Assembly: GCA_018398585.1 (NCBI GenBank)
Contig: JAGTTD010000011.1
Location: forward strand, 31,864,164 to 31,928,163
Source: Simmondsia chinensis
Lineage: Eukaryota; Streptophyta; Magnoliopsida; Caryophyllales; Simmondsiaceae
DNA length: 64,000 nucleotides
Direction: 5' to 3'
The translations under genes and the position numbers were made by a program. Position 1 is the first letter of the stretch; the number at the start of each line of letters is the position of its first letter. Positions 34,571 through 46,285 of this stretch are shown here, in pieces. Below the pieces are notes generated by a model that ran no database searches, was not told the DNA's origin, and saw only the letters and a list, made by a program, of their open reading frames with translations.

Positions 34571-34738
34571 ATTTTATACAAATAGTCATTTATATATATG
34601 TATATGTATATATATGTAAATAGGTATTTTATATGATTTTTAATTTTCTAGCACATTTTATACAAATACCCATTTATATATATGTATATGTATATATACG
34701 TAAATAGGTATTTTATATAATTTTAAATTTTCTATGAT
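34571..34738. repeat. 84-bp tandem duplication
   Basis: 34571-34654 and 34655-34738 both start ATTTTATACAAATA and share TATATATGTATATG and AAATAGGTATTTTATAT. They are slightly diverged. Confidence 0.7.
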
Positions 34739-34840
34739 ATTTAATAATATCCACACTCGACTCTAAAAGGTATACCCAAAAAATATCCAATATTTACAAT
34801 AATTTTTGAGATATTAGTGAGATACTTTATGACTAACAAG

Positions 34841-35383
34841 TAGGATAGCAATAGGACGGGGCGGGTACGAGAATGCCTCCTCTGTATTTGTACCTACCAC
34901 TCACATCCATACTTATATCCGGCCCATTACTTGTAAATATCCGACGAGTACTTATTACCCGCTCCGAATCTAAGCTATTGTGGGTATCAAACGTCTATTC
35001 GTACTTGCCATATTAATTATCTAATATCATATATTAGAATCTAACTATAATTTGCTCTAACATTTGACATACAACATACCTATAGCCCCAAGGGCTCCCG
35101 CCTAAATAGGGTCCGGGAATTGACATAAAATTGAGTAATTAAATCCAAAATTATTTTTATTATTTTTAAATAAATAAATTATAAAATAGAGTGAATATGG
35201 GTTCAGACGAGGCGAATAATGGAGCAAGGTAGAGTGGGTACAACATCATACACCCGTTCCCATAGTTGATATTGTAATTTATACCTAACATGTACTAGCT
35301 ACCAGCCTCAGCTGTACTGTATCTGGCCCAAAAGAGACAGGTACCCTAAGATCACGGGTTTTACCTACCCCGTTGTTATTTTA
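34841..35383. mobile_element. hAT-type MITE
   Basis: A 543-bp element that starts TAGGATAGCAATAGGACGGG and ends CCCCGTTGTTATTTTA. It is flanked by a perfect 8-bp duplication CTAACAAG (34833-34840 and 35384-35391). GCGGGTAC-type motifs occur near both ends. A short LINE-tail-like GGGCTCCCGCC segment lies at about 35090. Confidence 0.75.
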
Positions 35384-35702
35384 CTAACAAGGGATTTTGT
35401 TAAAAAAAGGGGGGTGGGGGTTAATTTCAATATAAAAATAACCGAGCTCATTTACAAGTGAAAGTAGGTTGAATTGACATCCTCTGCACTTCTTGTAACT
35501 CTATGTTTGTGTATTCTATGTATAAAATCATTAAAACAAAATAAATGTGTTTTCTTTTTTTATTAGTCAAATTAGAACAAAATAAATGTGGTTCATCATT
35601 AAAGTTAAAAGTACATTTCTTTTTCTGATATTTAGCTTTCATCAAATTAGTTCTCTACAAAAATGACCTTACCAAAATATATATTCATTATATCAAGTTG
35701 GA

Positions 35703-35822
35703 GGTCCTCTAAAACAGCCTCCTTTTCTCTCGGAAGGGGTAAGGCTGCGTACATCCACTCCTCCCAGACCCTGCTTACTGCGGGAGCCGCGAGGCACTGG
35801 GACTATTGTTGTTGTTGTTGTA
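35703..35822 (+). repeat. RTE-LINE/SINE 3' tail with (TTG)n
   Basis: The order is AAACAGCCTCC, GGGTAAGGCTGCGTACATCC, CCCAGACCCTGCTTACTGCG, GGCACTGGGACTA, then (TTG)n. It matches the 3' end of the LINE at 39656-39805. The head is missing or too short to classify. Confidence 0.7.
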
Positions 35823-36217
35823 TATACCAACTTTTTTTAAAGTAACACGAGATATTTAAAAATAATTATATTTTTTAGTTGCGTCTCTGAGTTACATTAT
35901 ATAGACTACGTCTGACATTCGATATTTACTGTTGAGTTAATTAAAAAAAAGAAAACAAGTACAAGAATAGGAGTAGTGAATGGGCTAGTAGTACAATTCA
36001 GGCCCACTGGACCCAACCCTTGTTGTCTGTGCATTCAATACTGGACACATAATGTTATGGCAAACGATCGTCGGAGAAGGATATTTAATCATTCATATCT
36101 TATTCCATACTTTATTTATGTTTTTAATTTAAATTTAAATATATATTTATTGTTGAGTTAATTAAAAAATAATTTTTTGAGCTTTTTTGGGTCTAGTCCA
36201 CATATAACACCACTTTT

Positions 36218-36318
36218 TTTGGGTAGCATCCAGGGAAGGCTGCGTACATCTACTCCCCTAGACCCTACGTATGCGGGAGCCCTTGTGGCACTGAGATTAT
36301 TGTTATTGTTGTTGTTGT
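36218..36318 (+). mobile_element. Short RTE-LINE 3'-end insertion
   Basis: About 100 bp of the LINE tail ending (TTG)n is flanked by ATAACACCACTTTT (36204-36217) and ATAAAACCACTTTT (36319-36332), a 14-bp target duplication with one mismatch. Confidence 0.7.
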
Positions 36319-36662
36319 ATAAAACCACTTTTAAATTAAAACAACATTTATATTTCTATTTTTAGAAAAAAAAAAAAAGTAAAACATAGGACTGCCTCTT
36401 TGAACCAGAATTAGAAGTAGAATTTAAAATTTTTAAAATGAAAACACCTTCACTCATAATATAAAAAAATAATTCTAAAAAAGTAATTTCATGATTGTAC
36501 AGTATACTAAGGAACGGATAATTCCAAAAGTTTTAACTATTCGATAAAGAGTTAGAGTGATTTTATATTGTAACAAGCCTCTCATGTGAATGTCCAATTG
36601 ACTTGAAACGTGAATATTGTATAGGTTTGCTTTATAACTTATGCTTCAATTATATTTATTAG

Positions 36663-39600
36663 TTTCGAGGTGGCCCAAATGATGATGAAGCGAAAGATCA
36701 ACATCCTCTGTCCGCAAGAGACTAAATGCGTAGGCGCGAAAGCCAGGGATGTGCTGGGGCACAAGCTTTGGTATGCGGGCAAGGTAGAGGCAGGAATGGA
36801 GTTGGTATCGTTGTGGATAGCAGCCCCAAGAATAAAGTAGTCGGAGTATCAAGGGCTGGTGATAGAATCATAAGTATCAAGATGGTCCTAGATGGAGAAG
36901 TATTGAACGTAATCAGTGCCTAAGCACCTCAAACTGGACTAACAGAGAATGAGAAGGCAACATTCTGGGAGGACTTAGACACAATGATGCAAGGCATACC
37001 CCAAGCCGAACAAGTGATGATTGGAGGGGATTTTAACGGGCACGTCGGCGCGACGGAGGACGGTTAGGCTTCTTACCACAGAGGTTTCGGTCTTGGAACC
37101 AGGAATGCAAAGGGCAAAGCCCTTCTAGAATTCGCGTTCACATAGGACCTAACGGTGGCCAACACCTTCTTCAGAAAGCGGAGCAACACATTATCACGTA
37201 CCAAAGCGGTGGGACAAGAACACAAATTGACTACATACTATTAAGGAAAAGGGTGCAAAGAGACTACATGGATTGCAGGGCTATCCCTGGAGAAGATCTG
37301 TCTACACAATATAGGATGTTGTGGGCGGATATAAAGGCCAAGAAGAGGGCCAAAGGAATTTGCAAACCCGCGCAGACACATACCTGCTAGAGGGGGAGAA
37401 GTATAAGGTATACAAGGAAAGAGTGGAGGCCGAGCTCGGGTGGGACGTCAAGGGAGATACAAACCAGATGTGGAACCAACTGGCCCAAAAGATCAGACGA
37501 CTGGCACAGGAAGTTCTCGGCATGTCAAAGGGAAGGGTATCAAGCAACAGAGAGTCTTGGTGGTGGTGCGAAGAGGTCCAAGAGAAGATTAAGGGGAAAC
37601 GAGTTTATTTCAAAGAATGGGATCATAGCAGAGATGAGGATATGCGACATTGGTATCTGCAAGACAGGAGAGAAGCAAAGAGAGCAGTCAGAGAAGCACA
37701 ATCAAAGAGCTTACGAAGATTTCTACAAAAGGCTAGAGACCAAGGAGGGTGCGAGGGACTTATATAGAATCGCCAAAGCTAGAGAGAGAAAGACTCGGGA
37801 CTTGGACAGAGTACAGTGCATAAGAGGGGAAGATGGACAGGTACTGGGGGACAGGCAATTGATTAAGGCTAGGTGGAAAACGTACTTCCACGAGCTCTTC
37901 AACGAACAGGGAAGAACAGAGATATCCTTAGATGATCTTCAAACATCTAAGGAGCATTAGAACCACTGTTATTGTAGAAAAATTAGCTCCGAGGAAGTCA
38001 AGGAAGCCCTGAAATTCATGGGAAGGGGTAAAGCAGTTGGCCCAGATGACATACCCATAGAGGTATGGAAATGCCTTGGACAGAAAGGCGTCAGTTGGCT
38101 GACTAGACTATTTAACAAAATCCTTCTGGGGGAGAAGATGCCTGACGAATGGAGGAAAAGTACAGTGATCCCGATATATAAGAACAAAGGCGACATTCAG
38201 AGTTGCGCCAACTATCGGGGTATCAAACTAATGTGCCACACTTTGAAGTTGTGGGAACGCGTTATTGAGAGGAAGTTAAGGCAATAGACAGAGGTGTCCG
38301 AAAATCAATTCGGATTTACGCCCGGGAGATCAACCATAGAAGCAATCCACATCCTAAGGCGAACGATAGAGCAATTCGGGGAGAGACAAAAGGACCTTCA
38401 CATGGTTTTCATTGATTTAGAGAAGGCATATGATGGAGTTCCAAGGGAGGTCCTTTGGAGAGTTTTGGACAGGAAAGGGATCCCCGTGCCATACATCCGA
38501 GCCATTAGAGACATGTATGATGAGGCACAGACTACGGTGCTTACAGAGGATGAGGAGACAGACGCTTTCCCGATAACAGTAGCGGTGCACCAGGGGTCTG
38601 CTCTGAGCCCGTATCTATGCATTCTGGTTATAGACGAGCTCACTAGGCCCATCCAGGGTCGGATACCTGGGTGCATATTTTTTGCAGATGATATAGTGTT
38701 GGTGGGGGAGTCGCGGGAAGAGATAAATGGGAAGCTGGAATGGTGGAGAGGCTCACTAGAGTTGAAGGGTTTGCAACTAAGCAGAGCCAAGACCAAGTAT
38801 ATGGAACTAAAGTTCGAGCCTTCCACCACGCCTAGCCAGGAAGGCGTCAAGATTGGATCTGAGGCCGTAGCGAAGAAGGAGAGCTTTAGGTACTTGGGGT
38901 CCATAATACAACACAACGGCGAAGTTGATGAGGATGTCAACAACCGGATTAAAGCGGGATGGCACAAGTGGAGGATGGCCTCCGCGGTACTTTGTAATAG
39001 AAAGTTTCCCTTGAAGCTAAAGGGTAGATACTATAAGACGGTTGTGAGGCCAGCCATGACGTATGGGGCGAAGTGCAGGGCAACAGAACAACAACACACG
39101 CCGAAGATGTTAGTGGCGGAGATGCGAATGCTGAGGTGGATGTGCGGACACACGGGGAAAGATAGGATCAGGAACGACTTCATAAGAGGCAAATTGGGCA
39201 TAGCCCCCATTGAAGATAAATTGAGAGAGCAGAGTTTTGAGGTGGTTCGGACATGTTAGAAGGAGACCGGAGAACGTTCCAGTAAGAAGGTGCGAACAAC
39301 CCCTTACTACTCTATGCAGGAGAGGAAGAGGCAGGGCAAAGAAGAGATGGATGGAGATGATCCGACAAGACCTCACCCACCTAAACCTACGGGAGGAGAT
39401 GGCCTTAGATAGGGCCCAATGGAGGGCTAGTATAGGGGTTATAGATGATCCAGTTAGAGTAGGGTAGTCTAACTCGATAGTACTAGGGCGTGATATCCTG
39501 CTTACCTATTCTTTGATTTCTGCTTGCTGTGGGTTACTTTGTGTTTGTGTGTTGCTTGTGGTAGTTTATTGTTTTCGTTGCAGTGTGTTTTGCTCTACTT

Positions 39601-39805
39601 ATGATGCGATGCTCTTCTGCTGGCAGGTCACATGCCATTTGCTGCGGACCAAATTCTCAGGTTGGGGTCCTCGGAAACAACCTCTCTTCAGGGTAGCCCC
39701 CTGAAGGGGGAAGGCTGCGTACATCTACCCCCCCCCCCCCCCCCCCCCCCCCCCCGACCCTGCTTATGCGGGAGCCCTTGGAGGCACTGGGGCTGTTGTT
39801 GTTGA
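36663..39805 (+). mobile_element. RTE-type LINE, 5'-truncated, with exact 18-bp target duplication
   Basis: The 3143-bp element is bounded by TTCAATTATATTTATTAG at 36645-36662 and 39806-39823. Its contents in order are an APE-type endonuclease remnant, a linker, reverse transcriptase, a C-terminal region and a 3' UTR ending in GGGCTGTTGTTGTTGA. The 3' end (39656-39805) is the same sequence family as the tails of the 5S-headed SINEs and the short tail fragments here. It contains a C homopolymer (about 39730-39755). Confidence 0.9.
36664..39467 (+). pseudogene. Disrupted RTE LINE endonuclease/reverse transcriptase
   Basis: Endonuclease pieces appear first (KINILCPQETKC near 36690, then VMIGGDFNGHVGATEDG near 37016), interrupted by stops and frame changes. 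Next come WWWCEEVQEKIKGKR, the reverse transcriptase start (GRGKAVGPDDIPIEVWK at about 38025), IPIYKNKGD, NYRGIKLM, a stop at 38285, then [33 protein letters not shown] and the catalytic FADDIVLV near 38680. It ends in a frame with RGRGRAKKRWMEMIR and a stop at 39467. At least three frameshifts and several stops make it inactive. Confidence 0.85.
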
Positions 39806-39823
39806 TTCAATTATATTTATTAG

Positions 39824-41518
39824 AAATATGCTTCAAAACTAATGACCTGCATGGAATAAGTGTCAAGGTTGTGCATCTATGCCGCACTAGAAATATGATT
39901 GAAACTTTCCGTAATAGTCTATTCTATGTAAGAAGTAAAGTCATTCTCATAGCCCACATTGTAAACAATACTTAACGCTTTCCTTGTACGACGTTTCTCA
40001 CAATGGATATCGAAGAGAAACACTATATTCGGTATAAATATTCTAACACCCACTATGCTTTCTCAGATGTTAGGCACCCAACGGAGCTAGGGTGGACTTC
40101 TGCTTAGCTGGCTCGCCATGTCGAGCTCGGGGTGATAGGCATGTGGATGTTTTGCTTTTGAATCATATGTTTTGCTCAATGTCCACAACTATCTATCAGC
40201 GGAAAACAAAAAGTACGCTAGAATTCCACTAGTCATTGTTAGAGTTAATATTGTCATAACTCTATGTTACCGCACCATTATGCTTAAACAACTACAAATC
40301 CAACAAATTCATGCCCATTCGCTCCCATTTTATCCCCTTTATAGTGGGGGATGTTGTGATTGAAACTCGTGACTTCTCTATTTTCATACAGTATTAAAGA
40401 ATTAACTATCATAAAAGTATAAACTGTTAGACGAAAGGATAGGGACGGTGATGGGGATAATGCCATAACATAAACAGTTGACAAAAGTGTCGGGCCCATC
40501 ACAGCAACTTGTCAACGCAAAACATTTGCCCTTTTCCCCCCTCACATTTGTGGCTTTGCTTTGTGGATGCTTCTTCTTTGTACTTTTTCATTTTTGTCAC
40601 TTAGAAACTAAGGAAAACTATCCATTATAGCCATATATTTGTCAAAAATATCTTGTTAAAGTATTGTAAAAGGGGGAAAAAGAATAATATTTATTATATA
40701 TACAAAGTCACGCACAAGCCGGACATAACCTCAAGCAACCCAAGTACCCGCTTGGGGCCTCCGAATTTAGAGGTCGTCATTCTTAAAGTAACAATTGTTA
40801 ATATTAATGAGTTTTAAATAAATTCTTATTATATAGGAAAGGCCCCGTTTAAAAATTTTGCTTTAGGCCCCGAGAATGTTAGGACTGACTATGATCACGT
40901 GTTTTGAAATTTTATGTTGGCCCCTCTGGACTCCGTCCAATATGTTGGCTTATAGTATTCATATATGTAAGTGTTTGTAAACATAGCTCGTATGGGTGTG
41001 TACGAAGGATTTCAACGAGGCGTGAAAGAATGGTTCCCACTGGACGGGTAAGGAAGACCCCAACAGGGCGTGCACCAAGCTTGTCTAAGCGGGCGTATCG
41101 GCAGGATCCGAACATGGTGCATATGCATGACTCTGGCGGGTGGGTAAAAAGAACCTGCTAGAACACAGTGTTTATTCTTATCGCCCGGCAGCGAAAGCTC
41201 GTTCTTGCTTTTCAAGTATAAGTAAGGACACTTGTTACCCAAGAGGCGAACCACATCTCCCTTCCTTGCCAACTCACTACCGTCGCCATTTTGCCTATAA
41301 AAGAAGACACAAGCCATTCTTCACAAATAAATGTTCAAAAACCAAATTCTTGTCCATGGGGAGAAGGAGACCGCTATAATCCATCTATAGAGCTTGAGTT
41401 CAACTCATTCTACCACACCAAAAACACAAAAAAACAAAAAGTATAACTATGGGTCCGTTCAATAGCTCATTGCTATTACTTACATAAATTTTCCTTGTCA
41501 CAGCGCTAATTTGCAACT
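39824..41518. other. Intergenic; possible LTR-like segment at about 40879-41400
   Basis: No gene is recognised. A CCTATAAAAGAAG TATA-like box near 41291, following TGTTAGGACTG at about 40879, suggests an LTR remnant, but no terminus or duplication was confirmed. Confidence 0.3.
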
Positions 41519-41830
41519 TTGTACTATAAATACATACGAAGTTCTCAAACTTACCTCTCATTTAAGTCTTCTTTGGTCTGTCTATTACTTTTTCTAATCT
41601 TAACTGTACACTTGGTCTTTCAAGTAAATTCACATTTACCAAGAGATGTCCTTATAGCATTCAATTCCAATGCACTTATCACCTTAAACCCTTCAATACG
41701 TACACAAAATCATAATCAACCATTTGCTCGGACCTTATATCACGAAATTAACTACAATCTCAAAAATTTAAACTACTCCACGAAAAAACCACCGACATTT
41801 AGAGGATTAGGGAGTGGACCTCCCAAATAA
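41519..41830 (+). other. Secreted-peptide-like open frame without an ATG
   Basis: The frame encodes a strongly hydrophobic signal-peptide-like stretch (SLVCLLLFLILTVHLVF), then a basic/Asn-rich part and a C-terminus GLGSGPPK before TAA. A TATA-like TATAAATA precedes it (about 41525). There is no in-frame ATG, so it is either a decayed small secreted peptide gene, an exon of something larger, or chance. I do not recognise the family. Confidence 0.2.
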
Positions 41831-43260
41831 TTGAATGAGAAAAACAAAAACAATCAATGAGAATAGTGATAAGATAGTGATGTTCATATCATTAAATCAA
41901 TGGTGTTTTTTTTTTTTTTTTTTTTTTAACAATTATGAAAACGTATAATAGTGACAGTTGCTTGAGCATATTGGCAAAAGCCAAAATGATGAATCTTTTG
42001 TTGAACCTTCATCCGTTAGTGTAAATTTTTGAAATAATTATTTTCTTAATATAATATCAAAATTTTGTTGATTAAGAGATCATGAGGTTGAATCTTAACA
42101 GCTCCAACTTTTAATATAAGTATAATTTAAGCATAAGGTATAAAGTGGACATATGCAATATCTATATTTTAAACCTATTAGATATTTACATGAGGAGATA
42201 TATTAAAGTATAAAATAAATCATTAATCTTTACCCATCGCTTTAAGCTTTTCAGAAAGTTAGTACATTTGACATGATTCAAACTTTTATTTGGGAGGAAA
42301 GATAGAAAATGAGAAGGCACGCCCATGAATTAGGCAACAAATTTCAAGTAAACAACTTATAATTAATCCCCCCGCAATTTACAACTACAAGAGGGTATCA
42401 CTCTGTGCCTTTTTCATCATTGTATTTGAAATTTGCTCCATTTTTCATCATTATTTGGGCCCCCACATTGTTCGAAATTAGTTCATGTGAAGAGAGAGAA
42501 AATTATTCGAAATAGAGGGGAAAAAGGAGATTAAAAAGAGTCTTTTTTGTTTTATGGAGATAAGCAAATGTACAACCGTGTTTTGGCTTCGAGTTGCATG
42601 TATTGTTCACTCGAAAGTTTTTTTTTTTATACAATGATATTATTAATTTGGTTTACATATCTAATGGGTGCAAAAAATTATGTTGTCATTTTTGCAGGAC
42701 TTATATATTGATTCTTGTGGATTTTTTTGGTGAGAAGATCCGAACTCAAGCTCTAGAGAAAGAAAACGGGGTCAATATCTTGGAAGACTTTCGGTGAGTA
42801 GTGTAAGAAGATCCAAACTCGAGCTCACTTCTTTAGCCTGGTTCATACTTGCCCAAGTTCATTTACCAATATTTTTTATTAACACATATTTAAATTTGAA
42901 TGATTATATGAAAATAGATTTTTATTTTTTGAAAAATGATATAATGAAAATAGAATTTGTGGTATCAGTAAATGATGATGTCATTACATAAAAGCCATAT
43001 AGAAGTAAGTGAGTGTGAGATTTCAAATTAATGGCGGGGTTACCTTCATGTTGGCTATCTTAGGGAAACCAACGTATTATTATTATTATTATTATTATTA
43101 TTTATTTGGTTCACACCATGTTTTTTAATTTGGACCACTACATCACCACTACTGTGTTGCGGACAGCAACAAGTGTCCTGGCGCGTATTTCGGGAACTTT
43201 CGATATAATAGTAAAATAAAAAAAATTATAAAAAAACACTAAACTAGCTTTTTTTTATAA
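41831..43260. other. AT-rich intergenic DNA with homopolymer and (ATT)n tracts
   Basis: T-run at about 41907-41928; (ATT)n microsatellite at about 43077-43101. No gene was recognised. Confidence 0.4.
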
Positions 43261-44313
43261 AAAATTTATGGTTATTTATATTTTAGTACCTTAACCTTTT
43301 TGGTAATTATAAAAAAGCCTTGACATTTTAAAATTATTAAAAAAGACCCTAAATTTTTATCATATTAATAAAAATGACCCTCTTCGGCCGCCTGAACCTT
43401 CAGAAAACTAGAAAGACGAAATTACTCTTAAGCAAAACGACATTGTTTTGGATCTGATTCTTTACACTTTCCAAAACGACGTCGTACTGGTTAATATAAA
43501 TAAAAAATAAAAATATGCCTTTTAAAATTGGGTAATTTAAATTTTAAAAAAAATATTATTTTGTTCAAAGGGCTCATCGTGTTCCCTATTTATTGCTTTC
43601 CCTCCATTAAAATAAAAAAAATTAAAGATAATACTCTAAAATTAAATAAATAATAATTAATTCTAACACTATAAAATTAAAAATAAACAGATTGAAGAAT
43701 ATTATTATATAAAGTAAAATTATATAAAAAGAGCGAAAAAATGAAATTATGAAAAATATTTTAAACTTGCCATAGTAAATTAAGCTTAAAAATGACATTA
43801 AAAAAATATTTTGAAAAAACTCAGGGTAGCTTTTAATGATTGAATGATGAAGAAGAAGAAGAAGAAGAAGAAGAAGAAGAAGAAGGAAGAGGAGGGAAGA
43901 TGAAAATATGCATTTGAATCTTAAAAAAGAAAAAAAAAAAGATAAAACACTTGAGCATTCAAGAAAAAAAAGGTCAACATTAATAGTGGAATAAATAAAA
44001 TAAAGAAGATGAAGAAGAAGAATAATTTGAATTTAAAAAAAAAAAAAAAGCCCGAAGGGTTGGGGGGGGGGGGGGGGGGTTATATTTATTTTTTAGCTGA
44101 TGGGTAATATGATCAATATATTGTAGCAAGTTTTTAAACAGTCTTGCCACATCAGCGCCGCTGACAAAAAACCACATCGGATGGCCAAGGAGGGTCTTTT
44201 CTATTAATATGATTAAAATTTAGGGTCCTTTTTAATAATTTTATGATATCAGGATTCTTTTTATAATTTTCAAGAAAATAAGAGTACTAAAATATATATA
44301 ACCTATTTTTTAA
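43261..44313. mobile_element. Long-TIR (MULE-like) non-autonomous element
   Basis: Ends of about 120 bp form an imperfect inverted repeat (GGTTATTTATATTTTAGTAC at the left against GGTTATATATATTTTAGTAC in inverted form at the right; both continue into AAAATTATTAAAAA, GACCCTAAATTTT and a GACCCTC box). The centre has a (GAA)n tract (about 43850-43885) and a G18 run (about 44061-44078). It is non-coding. The duplication was not determined. Confidence 0.6.
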
Positions 44314-45406
44314 GGCAAATAATAAATAACACACGAAGATAATGAATGAGGGATATTAATTACATTTCAAATGCCTTTAATAGCAATTTTCTTAAAAGTC
44401 AAAGTGGAATATCTATTTAATATGTGTCATGCAAGCTAGTATAATACTTTTCGTTTTAACTTGGCAAATATAGTGTTAAAAAAATATATATAGGTTTAAT
44501 TTTTTTTGTTGTTGTTATTTTTCCTAATAATAATTTGTAAAAACTAATATAACTGAAGGAAATTTATATGCATGTAATATATGTATTTAAATTAAATATT
44601 TAATAATATGTTAAAATATGATTGAATCATGTAATAAAATATTAAATGATTACATTTTATATAAGCACATAAATTAATACATACATAATTATACAAACAA
44701 ATACGTAATTGAGTGTATATATAGTAGTACTGTTATATAGCAAAACATATTGAAAAAATTGTGATATCAGATGCGATAAAAATTCTATAACCGTTCGAAG
44801 TCGCATGATTCTACACAATTTTGCTTGACTTGATTTTTGATTTTCCTAATCAAATGAAATATCGACAAAGTTACCGAGTATTCTTAGGTATACTGACTAC
44901 ACTTCATAAAAAAAAAAAAAGTCTAATCACGAGGTCAATGAAGTAGCCAATAATACAGTTTGTAGGTCATCCCCTTTAATAGCGTTGATGACTATCAGGA
45001 AAGAGTGTTGTTCTCTAATTTGTTATTTGTTACCGTAGCACTTTCTATTAGTTCGGTTTTTCTATTTACTTAATAATATGGTAAAAGGTAATTAAATTAT
45101 TAAAAAATAATATTAAATTAATTATTTATAATGAGGTAATAAATTCTTTTGATATATATTGAATATTGAATATAAAAGTAATTTTGAAGGGTGAAGAAGA
45201 GGGGTCCAAGTTGTTTATGTAGATATGACCCGTGTAAGAGGGAAGACCATACAGCTCTGATTTAGCTAAGATAAGAAACCCATGAAAAGTTGGTGACTTT
45301 GTCTTTGTCACATCCATTTTTTTTTTTTCTTTTAGCTCCACGGGTCGGTTTTGAAATTTTTGCGATTGACAGCAAGTATAATCGGTGGATTTTTTTTGTT
45401 AATAGT
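44314..45406. other. AT-rich intergenic DNA
   Basis: No gene, RNA or repeat boundary was recognised. Confidence 0.4.
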
Positions 45407-45606
45407 TGTTGAAGACTCCACATGTGAGTCTTGTGGAATCCCACATCGGAGTTGAAAGAAAGAAGAGATCACCTTATAAGCCTAGTGGGTTACTCCACCT
45501 ATTGTCAATTGGTTTTAGGAGGGAACCCCACTTGGGCTTATATGTTGATCTCATGTGTTGAAACTCCATGGGTTGGGCCTCAGGCCTAGAGACCAGCTTA
45601 AAGATA
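45407..45606 (-). mobile_element. Solo LTR/TRIM-like repeat (family T), copy 2
   Basis: Reverse orientation. It starts TGTTGAAGACTCCACATGTG and contains the family core CTTATAAGCCTAGTGGGTTA and CAATTGGTTTTAGGA. The far end has diverged after GGCCTCAGGCC and lacks a clear terminus. Confidence 0.6.
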
Positions 45607-46194
45607 TATTGATTACTTTACTTTATATTGATTGGAGTATTACTATTGGTTAATATACCTTATATTCGATCCAAAAATAGACAAAGCGGAATACTTTACT
45701 CTCTCTATTCCCATATCCGATCCAAATATGGATGATGTCGTTTGGTTTGGAAATGGGATCCTAAAGGTGCATATAAGGTTAAACAAGGTTACGCTATGTG
45801 GTGTCGGTCTAAGTTTATAGATGACAGAAGTCTACAAATTGAATACTTTAGTTTATATTGATTGTAGTATTAGTATTGGTTAATATATCATAAATAGAGA
45901 TTTTTTGGAGTTCTTTGGTGAAGGTTCATTGGAGTATATTAGGTAATTGGGGTTAAACTAATGACGTAATTTTTATCATAAATAGATTATTATTTTGCTA
46001 ACTAGAAATAGTACTACGTGGAATAAACAAATTGATAATATCTTTAAATTTTAAGAAAATATAAAAATAAATTGGTTCTCCAATTTAACTTTTTGAGGAA
46101 GGGAGAAGGTGGAAGGCAGAAAATTGAAAATTAGAAAATGCAGCAAATGTATATTAAACTAATTCATGTTTATTGAACTCGCATAATCATATCT
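45607..46194. other. Intergenic, with a short internal duplication
   Basis: Segments at 45612-45670 and 45844-45895 share TACTTTA(C/G)TTTATATTGATTG and TATTGGTTAATAT. No gene. Confidence 0.4.
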
Positions 46195-46285
46195 CTTTAA
46201 CAAGAGTCAGTACCGGGGTGTCCCTCGGACCCGTGACCTTTAGATTGACATATTGCTACCCTTACCACTAGACTAAATTGGGGAA
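46195..46285 (-). repeat. tRNA-derived SINE head or tRNA relic
   Basis: On the minus strand, TTTAGTCTAGTGGTAAGGG (A-box-like) is followed at tRNA spacing by GGTCACGGGTCCGAGGG (B-box-like). The cloverleaf is incomplete, so it is not called as a functional tRNA. Confidence 0.45.
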
